NCBI GenBank assembly: GCA_965208015.1
Contig: OZ242309.1
Location: forward strand, 434,001 to 498,000
DNA: 64,000 bases
Reading direction: 5' to 3'
Origin: Bin87 sp965208015
GTDB taxonomy: Bacteria > Chloroflexota > Dehalococcoidia > Lucifugimonadales > UBA3495
Under the pieces are notes generated by a model. It was given only the letters and a program-made list of their open reading frames with translations, was not told the origin of the DNA and ran no database searches. Shown here piece after piece: positions 57,936 through 64,000 of the stretch. Within the stretch, counting starts at the first letter, position 1. Each line of letters opens with the position of its first letter. A program made the position numbers and the translations under genes.

Positions 57936-59108
57936 CTAGGCGTTTCGGTTGGTGTAGTCTTCCCGCGCCCGCTCCAGGGCTCGGCCTCGCCCGGCCTGCA
58001 GCGTCTCGTGGCGCTCGTACGCCCACGTGTTGGACGCGATGGTGGCCTGCGCGCTGCCCTGGAAGTGGGGCATCACGTGGCGAGCCATGAGCTCGTAGCT
58101 ATGGAGCATGTGCTCCCGCGCCGCCCAGTCCACCGTTTGCACCATGAACGCGCCGAAACCGCCGCTGCGCTCCTCCAGCCGCTTGATGCCTTCAATGCAG
58201 TCGTCCGGCGTGCCGATGATCCACGCGCCGCGCTCGGCCATGACATCGATGATCTTGTCTGGCGGCCCGTCCACGACCTGCGGCCGGCCCATGGTGTGCT
58301 CGAAGTATTCCCGCTGGTAGTGGCCGGCGCCGACGCGCGCCTGCTCAAACGCCTCTTTGCGCGTGTCGGCCAAGTGCACCGGTAGAACCATGCGCCACTC
58401 GAAGCGATCGACCGTTTGATCGTGCTCCGCGGCCGATTCCTCGCAGATGTCCCACAGTTCGCTCAGCTCGAGCCCTTGGGGCGCCTTCGGGTCGCGTGGC
58501 GTGGTGATGGTCAGCACCGACGCGCCGTGCTTGCCGGCCAGGGCGACGCCGGACGGCGTCTGCACCGACGCCACCGAGATCGGCATGTGGGGGGTCTGGT
58601 AGGGCCGAAGCTGGAGCATGGCCTCGTTGAGTTCGAACCAGTCGCTCTTGTGCGTGATGGGTTCTTTCTCGGTGAACAGCCGCATGATGACGCCGAGGGC
58701 TTCGTCCATGCGCAGGCGCTGCTTGGTGGGATCGATGCCCATCATGTAGGCGTCTCCGGGCAACGCGCCGGGACCAACGCCAAGCATCACGCGGCCGCGT
58801 GTCATGTGGTCCAGCTGGGTCATCCAGTTGGCCACCATGAACGGGTGGTGGTACGGGAGGCTGACGACGCCGGTGCCCAACTTGATGTGCTTGGTGCGGT
58901 CGGCGGCAACCCCGATGAAGATCTCCGGCGAGGAGATAATCTCCCATCCCGCGCTGTGATGCTCGCCGATCCAGGCTTCGTCGAAGCCCAGGTAATCCAG
59001 CCACTGCACCAGTTCCATGTCCCGTTCCAGCGCCAGGGTGGGATTCTCGCCGGCGCGGTGGAACGGGCCCATAAAAATGCCAAACTTCAAGCGGTCGGGT
59101 AATGCCAT
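57936..59108 (-). CDS. LLM-class flavin-dependent oxidoreductase
   Basis: A 390-residue luciferase-like monooxygenase: FGIFMGPFHRAGENPTLALERDMELVQWLDYLGFDEAWIGEHHSAGWE, HIKLGTGVVSLPYHHPFMVANWMTQLDHMTRGRVMLGVGPGALPGDAYMMGI. These are FMN (or F420) enzymes oxidising organics; SAR202-type Chloroflexota are known for many paralogues. Catalytic His in GEHHSAG is in place. ATG 59108 has GGAGGAGG upstream. The double esterase follows on the same strand after the hairpin region. Confidence 0.92.
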   Translation of the reverse strand: MALPDRLKFGIFMGPFHRAGENPTLALERDMELVQWLDYLGFDEAWIGEHHSAGWEIISSPEIFIGVAADRTKHIKLGTGVVSLPYHHPFMVANWMTQLDHMTRGRVMLGVGPGALPGDAYMMGIDPTKQRLRMDEALGVIMRLFTEKEPITHKSDWFELNEAMLQLRPYQTPHMPISVASVQTPSGVALAGKHGASVLTITTPRDPKAPQGLELSELWDICEESAAEHDQTVDRFEWRMVLPVHLADTRKEAFEQARVGAGHYQREYFEHTMGRPQVVDGPPDKIIDVMAERGAWIIGTPDDCIEGIKRLEERSGGFGAFMVQTVDWAAREHMLHSYELMARHVMPHFQGSAQATIASNTWAYERHETLQAGRGRALERAREDYTNRNA

Positions 59109-59290
59109 TGGGGAGCCTCCTCCTGGTCCGCGTCCGGCGGATACGTCGCGAAGGGCTGGTGCTCAGAAGCGATAAATCGTCGCCGGGCTAGGGCACTTCG
59201 CCGTATCGCTGGGGGGTGGGAATGTTGGCCGCATTATATGGGGCGCGGCCGGCGGCGGCAAGCGGAGTGACTTACGGTACTGGCACACAA

Positions 59291-59322
59291 GAAAACGTCG
59301 GGGTTCCTAGCAGGGTACCCCG
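59291..59322 (-). terminator. Terminator behind the polyproline ORF
   Basis: On the - strand CGGGGT-A-CC, loop CTGCTA, GG-A-ACCCCG (59299-59322), then a GACGTTTTC U-rich run. It closes the epimerase / DUF6338 / small-ORF transcript. The remaining bases to 59109 hold nothing recognisable. Confidence 0.6.
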
Positions 59323-59342
59323 GCGCCTATTGGGCAACGTCG

Positions 59343-59462
59343 CTACTTTTTGGGTGGTGGTGGTGGTGGTGGTGGTGGCCGTTTAACGTTGAGAGGTTTG
59401 TTTGACAAACCCTTGAGGCCCTTACCCCGACGACTTGGAGCCAAATTTGCTGCTCTTACCAT
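59343..59462 (-). CDS. 39-residue basic peptide ending in nine prolines and two lysines
   Basis: A short frame from ATG 59462 to TAG 59343. The sequence runs MVRAANLAPSRRGKGLKG, then LSNKPLNVKRP, then nine prolines and KK. The (GGT)8 tract on the + strand at 59353-59376 is the antisense of the Pro codons. Net charge is strongly positive, with no hydrophobic segment. GGAAGA lies 9 bases before the ATG, 20 bases after the DUF6338 stop, and a terminator follows 20 bases past the end, so the transcript is coherent. Nine prolines would need EF-P to translate. I do not recognise it; a charged polyproline tail suggests binding to a protein or membrane partner. Confidence 0.6.
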   Translation of the reverse strand: MVRAANLAPSRRGKGLKGLSNKPLNVKRPPPPPPPPPKK

Positions 59463-59482
59463 AGGTCAATCTTCCGTGTAAT

Positions 59483-60076
59483 CTATTCCGCCCGCTCTCC
59501 CGACTCCATGAATTCGATCATCTCAACATCGTTCGCAGGCAATAGCAGCGCGACGGCTCCGGACACCGGTATGCGCCGTTGTTCGTCCAACCACACCGCC
59601 TCGCTGATCCTGAAGTATCCTTCCGGAGGACGGCTTGGCCATTCTTCTACCCAACCGTACAGGCGGCGCTGTCCTTTCAAGTGTAGCACAACGTAGCAGT
59701 CGGGATGTTCTGCGAATGCCGAGTACATTTCCGACGGGTACGAGGTTTCGCCCGTGACACCGATGCGTCGCAGTGCGCCGTGAATTATATCGTGGTTGGA
59801 CGCATAAACTGCGAGCAGCGCCACTGCTATTGCGCTCAACATGGCCACCGTCAACTCCAAGCCTGCCGACCATTCGTAGTCCGTCCAGACTCCGAATAGC
59901 GCTGTAGCCAGCCACGTGATCGCCTGTGCGACCGTGGTGAATACCAGCGCCTGCACCACTCGGTCGAACTCTCCGGGTTTGGGATGCGATGTCAACGAAT
60001 AGAAAACGGCCGCACCCACGAATCCCGGTAACAGGAACGTGAGCACGGCCACGATTTCGCTAGTGGCCCAGTTCAT
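59483..60076 (-). CDS. DUF6338-family membrane protein
   Basis: A 197-residue protein. Three or four hydrophobic segments occupy the N-terminal half: EIVAVLTFLLPGFVGAAVFYSL, VVQALVFTTVAQAITWLATALFG, LELTVAMLSAIAVALLAVYASN. The soluble C-terminal half contains CYVVLHLKGQRRLYGWVEEWPSRPPEGYFRISEAVWL, the type of Yxx-V-x-L...Y-G-[WY]-x-x-x-x-P end typical of DUF6338. Its role is unknown. It begins 7 bases after the epimerase stop and is followed by the small polyproline ORF after 20 bases. ATG 60076. Confidence 0.75.
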   Translation of the reverse strand: MNWATSEIVAVLTFLLPGFVGAAVFYSLTSHPKPGEFDRVVQALVFTTVAQAITWLATALFGVWTDYEWSAGLELTVAMLSAIAVALLAVYASNHDIIHGALRRIGVTGETSYPSEMYSAFAEHPDCYVVLHLKGQRRLYGWVEEWPSRPPEGYFRISEAVWLDEQRRIPVSGAVALLLPANDVEMIEFMESGERAE

Positions 60077-60083
60077 GTGGTGG

Positions 60084-61019
60084 CTAGCTCACCAGCGGCA
60101 AACCCTCGTCCTCACGAACGGCGTTGATGATCTCCAGGACCCGCTGCTGTAGGGGTGGGTAGGAGAGTTCGAACTCGGTGAGCAGGCGGCTGTTGTCCAC
60201 CAGGTAGTTGCCGGAGTGTTCGCGGCCGCCCTCGTTGTCGAAGGAGATCTGGGCGTCGGGCAGGTAGCCGCGCACCATTTCCGCCAGATCACCGAGGCTG
60301 ATGGCCGTGCCTCCGGAGTTGTAGACTGCGTGCTCGCTGCGGTCGACCAGGGAGACTCGCACGAAGGCCTCAGCGATGTCCTCCACGTGGATGGGCAGGC
60401 GCATCATCTCGCGGTACGGGAAGCTCACGGGCTCGCCGCGGGACGGCAGGGTAACGCAGCGCACGTGGTCCACGGAGCCGCGCACCTTGTCCGGCCCGGT
60501 GACGTTGGCCGGCCGTATGCCGGTGATGGACATGCCGTAGTTCTCGTTGAACATCTTGGCCTGGAACTCGTTGAAAATCTTGTGCGTCGCGTACTGGCTG
60601 TCGCCGTAGGTCGCCTCGTCCTCGTTGATCTCACGTTCACCAAAGTTGGACTGCTGCCCGCTGACGGCCACGGAGCTGGCGTAGACGATGCGGTTGACGC
60701 CCAGCAGCCGGCCCGCCTCGAAGCAGTTGTCCATGCCGAGGATGTTCAGGCGCATCTGGTGGTGCGGATTGCCCTCGCCGCCGCCCAGCAGGTAGGCCAG
60801 ATTGATGATGCGGTCGGGTTGCGAATCGACGATGGCGCGGGTGACCTGCTCGAAATCGGTGATGTCCACCCGCGAGCTGCGCACGTCGCCGGCATCCACG
60901 CCGGGAATGTCAGGCAGCGGGTTGATGTCGGTGGCGTACACGTCCTCGCCGCGTTCGACCAACTTGCGGACCACGCGGGGCCCGATGAAACCGGAAGCTC
61001 CCAAGACCAAGACCGTCAT
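60084..61019 (-). CDS. NAD-dependent epimerase/dehydratase (SDR family)
   Basis: A 311-residue extended short-chain dehydrogenase. VLVLGASGFIGPRVVRKLVERGEDVYATDI opens the Rossmann fold, ASSVAVSG supplies the catalytic serine, and YATHK the Tyr-x-x-x-Lys pair. NVTGPDKVRG and HVEDIAEAFVRV are substrate-side features of sugar-nucleotide epimerases. Substrate unknown. ATG 61019 follows AGGAGG. It heads the DUF6338 / small-ORF transcript. Confidence 0.9.
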   Translation of the reverse strand: MTVLVLGASGFIGPRVVRKLVERGEDVYATDINPLPDIPGVDAGDVRSSRVDITDFEQVTRAIVDSQPDRIINLAYLLGGGEGNPHHQMRLNILGMDNCFEAGRLLGVNRIVYASSVAVSGQQSNFGEREINEDEATYGDSQYATHKIFNEFQAKMFNENYGMSITGIRPANVTGPDKVRGSVDHVRCVTLPSRGEPVSFPYREMMRLPIHVEDIAEAFVRVSLVDRSEHAVYNSGGTAISLGDLAEMVRGYLPDAQISFDNEGGREHSGNYLVDNSRLLTEFELSYPPLQQRVLEIINAVREDEGLPLVS

Positions 61020-61112
61020 GTCTGCACCTCCTGATGCGTGATTGTCGATATGATTGGGAAACAGCCGCGCCGCTCGACGATCGGGATCAGTTGGATCAAC
61101 GACGCGCGGACG

Positions 61113-61976
61113 TTAACGTCGCACGGCGACGAAGAACAGTCGCCGGAACGGATACAGGGTGAACCCGTCCGACCGCTTCGGGTATTCCACGTTCAACCGC
61201 TGCCGATATTCTTCCAGATAGGTTTCGCGGTCGCCGTCATCCAGGCCGTTGAGGATGGGCCGGAGACCGGTGCCGGTAACCCATTCCAGGACGGCGTCGT
61301 CGCCGGTGAGCACGTGCTGGTATTCCGTGGTCCAAACGTCCAGGTGCTCGGCATCGGGAGCCAGGAGGTCGTAGTAGAAATCAGGATCCTGGACCCACCG
61401 GTTGCCCACGGCGGAGCGCAAGTCCTCAGAGCCCAACGGCGCACCGTCCGCACCGCCGTTTGCGAGGGTTTCGCGCATGATCTGATGTGAGCGCATGTCC
61501 CAAGAGAGCGGCGCCTGGATCGCCAGGCAGCCACCGGACGGCAACATGCTCCAAAGGCGCGGCACCAGCTCGTGGTGGTCGGGCACCCACTGGATCACGG
61601 CGTTGGAGAAGAAGACCGACGGCGTTTCGGAGGGACGCCAGCCGGCGAGGTCCCCCTCTTCCCAACAGACTCGGGTCGGCTCGGCGCCGTCGCCGGAAGC
61701 CGCAGCCTGGGCGAGCATGTCTGGCGAATTGTCCATGCCTATGACATCAGCCTGGGGCCAGCGGTCAGCGAGCAGGCGGGTGACGTTGCCGCTGCCGCAA
61801 CCCAGGTCGTAGACGACCTGCGGGCGTTCCAACGGGATGCGCCCCATCAGGTCCAGGGCGGGGCGCAGCCGGTGGTCGGCGAATTTCAGGTACTGGCCCG
61901 GATCCCAGGATTCACCGGCCAGGTCACGTTGGTGCGGCGTTGCTTGCGTCATCTCAGAGGGTGTACTCACGGGCAT
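61113..61976 (-). CDS. Trans-aconitate 2-methyltransferase-like SAM methyltransferase
   Basis: A 287-residue class I methyltransferase: SWDPGQYLKFADHRLRPALDLMGRIPLERPQVVYDLGCGSGNVTRLLADRWPQADVIGMDNSPDMLAQA, FFSNAVIQWVPDHHELVPRLWSMLPSGGCLAIQAP. This pattern matches Tam, which methylates trans-aconitate, but length and details allow other small acids. Start ATG 61976 (or ATG 61952) is uncertain, with no good ribosome site; the frame open to 62291 overlaps the PQQ-type gene. Convergence is absent: the beta-propeller gene lies upstream on the same strand. Confidence 0.88.
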   Translation of the reverse strand: MPVSTPSEMTQATPHQRDLAGESWDPGQYLKFADHRLRPALDLMGRIPLERPQVVYDLGCGSGNVTRLLADRWPQADVIGMDNSPDMLAQAAASGDGAEPTRVCWEEGDLAGWRPSETPSVFFSNAVIQWVPDHHELVPRLWSMLPSGGCLAIQAPLSWDMRSHQIMRETLANGGADGAPLGSEDLRSAVGNRWVQDPDFYYDLLAPDAEHLDVWTTEYQHVLTGDDAVLEWVTGTGLRPILNGLDDGDRETYLEEYRQRLNVEYPKRSDGFTLYPFRRLFFVAVRR

Positions 61977-62059
61977 TTGGGATTTGCCGCGAGTATAGGC
62001 ACGGCGGAATCGAGCGTCAACTGCGCTGCAGCCGATGAGTGCGCGCCCAACCGTAGTTG

Positions 62060-63373
62060 CTATTGTCCTTCTAGCGCGGTAAGTTTTCCGTCCGTGGTAG
62101 GGAGGAACAGAGTTCGCCCTGACACCGATGGCGCGGTAGAGATGGGGTAATCCCCGATCTCGTGCGTCCACTCCAGCGAGCCAGTGTCGATACTCAGGCC
62201 GTGGAGCGCACCACTGGCAGTGCCGAGCAGCAACGTGTCGCCGGCGATAACCGGATCGCCGACGACTTCGCCGTCCAGTTGGGTTTGCCATTGTGTCGAT
62301 CCATCGGCGGCTGCGAGCGCAGTCGCCTTGCCCGATTCGGTGACCACGAACAGGTTACCGTTAGCGTAGGATGGGCTGTATTTTACCTTTCCGCCCGCCG
62401 AGGCGGCCCAGAGGGCCCCCGTTTGCAGGGGCGGATCGGAGCGCAGGCGCCACGCGAAGAAGTTGAACTTGGCGACGTAGGCGAAGCGGCTGAAGGGCCG
62501 GCTGATCGCCGACGGGTCCACCGCCCAAACTCCTCCCCGATTGGTGACGAAGAATGCCCGCCCGTCGGCAATGACCGGCCCGCCGGCTACTGGCGTTCCC
62601 GAGTAGAACACCAACCGTCGGCGTCCGGTTTCGGGATCAGCCGTGACGAACCGTTCGCCCAGCGAGGCGGCCGCGACTACCGAACCGTCCGTGACGGGGT
62701 GCGAGACTACCCAGCCGTTGGCCTCTGCTGACCATCTAGGAGCTCCGGTGGCAGCGTCCAGAGCGGTCAGTTCACCGTTGGTTGACCCGATGTACAGGCT
62801 GCCGTCAGCCACAATGGGCGAACCCAGCACTATGTTCCCGACATCGTGCTCCCAAACTGGCTGACCCGTTACCCTGTCCAATGCGAGCACCCGGTGATCC
62901 CTGGTGCCCACGTACACGAGATCGCCGGCCACGGCCGGCGCGCTGTCCGAGGGCGAGCCAATGTCGCGTTTCCACTTGGTATCGCCGCTGTTCGCCTCCA
63001 GCGCCACGATTTCACCGCCGTCGGTGGAAACAAAGATCAGGTCGTTGACGACCGCCGGGGTGCCCAGAGCCACGCCCGGTAGATCGACCTCCCACCCGGT
63101 CATGAAAGGCGGAACCGGGTTGGGCTCCTCCGTAGATGCGACGCCGCTGGTGCCGCGGCGACCGGATGGCCAGTCGCCCGGCGCTTGGGACATGTTCGCT
63201 GCGGAGGTAGCGGCTGCCGGCGGGAATAGCAGAGGCATGAGCTGGTACGCCCGCACCGCCCACAGCGCAAGTAACGCCAGGGCGACTATGGATACAGCAA
63301 GCCAGATCCTGACATCACGAAACCGCCACCGTCTGCCGATGGCGGTTTCACCGTATAGGCTGGGCCGTCGCAA
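62060..63373 (-). CDS. PQQ-like beta-propeller membrane-anchored protein
   Basis: A 437-residue protein with one N-terminal membrane anchor (RIWLAVSIVALALLALWAV) and a beta-propeller of PQQ-type repeats: VVNDLIFVSTDGGEIVALEANSGDTKWKRDIG, VYVGTRDHRVLALDRVTGQPVWEHDVG, LYIGSTNGELTALDAATGAPRWSAE, each G-x-L-x-A-L-D-x-x-x-TG-x-x-x-W. It is probably an outward-facing sensor or scaffold, not an enzyme with PQQ. Start TTG 63373 is a guess; the frame runs on into the ABC permease gene but no ATG lies near. It follows the permease by 32 bases and may be in its operon. Confidence 0.8.
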   Translation of the reverse strand: MRRPSLYGETAIGRRWRFRDVRIWLAVSIVALALLALWAVRAYQLMPLLFPPAAATSAANMSQAPGDWPSGRRGTSGVASTEEPNPVPPFMTGWEVDLPGVALGTPAVVNDLIFVSTDGGEIVALEANSGDTKWKRDIGSPSDSAPAVAGDLVYVGTRDHRVLALDRVTGQPVWEHDVGNIVLGSPIVADGSLYIGSTNGELTALDAATGAPRWSAEANGWVVSHPVTDGSVVAAASLGERFVTADPETGRRRLVFYSGTPVAGGPVIADGRAFFVTNRGGVWAVDPSAISRPFSRFAYVAKFNFFAWRLRSDPPLQTGALWAASAGGKVKYSPSYANGNLFVVTESGKATALAAADGSTQWQTQLDGEVVGDPVIAGDTLLLGTASGALHGLSIDTGSLEWTHEIGDYPISTAPSVSGRTLFLPTTDGKLTALEGQ

Positions 63374-63405
63374 CGCGCTACGGCGCCCTGGGGTACGCTT
63401 GAGAG

Positions 63406-64000
63406 CTATGTCCGTCCTCGCAGTTTCGGGTCCAGGGCGTCCCGGATGGAATCGCCGAACAGGTTGAAGGCCAGCACGGTCACGGTGATCGCCAGGCCAG
63501 GGAACACTACCATCCACCAGCGGGGGATCAAGCCTGCCGCGACGGGTCCTCCCAGCATATTGCCCCAGGTGGCCGTGGGCATCGGTACGCCCACTCCCAG
63601 GAACCCCAGCGAGGCCTCCAGGATTATCACCGAACCCAGGTGGGCGGTGGCCAGCACCAGCCAAGGCGCTACGCACTGCGGTGCGATGTGTCGGACCATT
63701 ACCCGCCCGCTGGACGCTCCGATGGCCTGTGCCGCATCCACGTACGCGTTTTCCTTGACGCTCAAAGTAACCGACCGGATCACGCGGACTGACAAGGGAA
63801 TGCGGGTGATGCTAATCGCAACGATCACAGTCCATACCCCGGCGCCCATTGCCAACACCAGTATCATCGCCAGGATCAGCGTGGGGAAGGACATCATCAG
63901 TTCCAGGAAGCGCTGGCTGTAGATGTCGAGGCGGCCACCGATGTACCCGGATGCGATGCCCCAAGCAGCGCCGATCAAATCGCCCACCAGCACCGCCACG
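63406..64000 (-). CDS. Peptide/nickel ABC transporter permease (DppC/OppC type), partial
   Basis: At least 197 residues of an inner-membrane permease, cut at the window edge so its N-terminus is missing. ELMMSFPTLILAMILVLAMG and the EAA loop AAQAIGASSGRVMVRHIAPQCVAPWLV, followed by LEASLGFLGVGVPMPTATWGNML and FNLFGDSIRDALDPKLRGR, are the hallmark sequence of DppC-like permeases. Partner permease, ATPases and binding protein must lie outside the window. Confidence 0.93.
   Translation of the reverse strand, partial: VAVLVGDLIGAAWGIASGYIGGRLDIYSQRFLELMMSFPTLILAMILVLAMGAGVWTVIVAISITRIPLSVRVIRSVTLSVKENAYVDAAQAIGASSGRVMVRHIAPQCVAPWLVLATAHLGSVIILEASLGFLGVGVPMPTATWGNMLGGPVAAGLIPRWWMVVFPGLAITVTVLAFNLFGDSIRDALDPKLRGRT

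Noticed and set aside
59353..59376. (GGT)8 microsatellite
   Set aside because: On the minus strand it is the in-frame proline run of the small ORF, so it is not treated as a separate repeat.
61977..62291. Upstream extension of the Tam-like methyltransferase
   Set aside because: It overlaps the PQQ-type gene and is Arg-rich, shadow-like sequence.
1..64000. CRISPR arrays, insertion sequences, prophage, integrases
   Set aside because: No regularly spaced repeats, transposase or integrase sequence seen on either strand.

Overview
High-G+C bacterial chromosome, packed with short operons on both strands. No rRNA, tRNA, phage, transposase or CRISPR array was seen. The best guess is a Chloroflexota genome from the Dehalococcoidia/SAR202 neighbourhood. 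This is inference from several traits: a fused acetyl-CoA carboxylase beta/alpha gene, a B12-dependent ribonucleotide reductase, a division cluster (rsmH-ftsA-ftsZ) with no peptidoglycan-synthesis genes, Thr/Pro-rich surface lipoproteins, and many flavin monooxygenase and VOC catabolic genes. A marker-gene phylogeny would decide.

Layout. 0-8.3 kb: end of an Mrp/NBP35 ATPase, a hicA-hicB pair, fused accDA, then a leftward tilS / histidine phosphatase / CNNM-CBS transporter operon, tsaD, and a small membrane protein. 8.4-16.6 kb: rsmH, ftsA, ftsZ, a strong terminator, nrdR with NrdR-box-like sites, two unknown genes, and nrdJ. 16.6-20.5 kb: a convergent Panacea/RelE-like pair, then pdxA-proC-yggT and a P-loop kinase. 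20.5-24.4 kb: a large surface metallopeptidase built of ~35-residue repeats, whose reading frame begins as a truncated HicA fused in frame behind hicB, plus a PaREP1/HEPN-like gene. 24.6-30 kb: pepA, REP-like palindromes, three VOC proteins and a MATE exporter. 30-34 kb: yebC-ruvC-ruvA and uvrB. 34-37 kb: an unknown zinc-finger protein, an Excalibur lipoprotein and a two-gene D-glutamate cyclase operon. 37-43 kb: an atypical response regulator, then fakA-degV-recG. 43-48 kb: nadC, a CMD protein, a bicupin, a divergent enolase and rsmG.

47.7-64 kb is mainly cofactor and catabolic functions: mobA-moaD-AOR (tungsten/molybdenum aldehyde oxidoreductase), an alpha/beta hydrolase divergent from an HpaB-type monooxygenase and MOSC protein, a hicB with a frameshifted hicA, a leftward run of a HemL-like aminotransferase, a double-domain esterase and an LLM flavin oxidoreductase, then an epimerase / DUF6338 membrane protein / tiny polyproline ORF unit with its own terminator, a Tam-like methyltransferase, a PQQ beta-propeller protein and a peptide ABC permease cut by the window edge.

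Most notable: the 39-codon basic ORF ending in nine prolines behind DUF6338 (59343-59462), the ~35-residue WxxDG repeat metallopeptidase fused to a HicA stub, three hicAB loci of which two have broken toxins, the divergent active sites of accDA and enolase, and a two-gene version of the DGLUCY D-glutamate cyclase.
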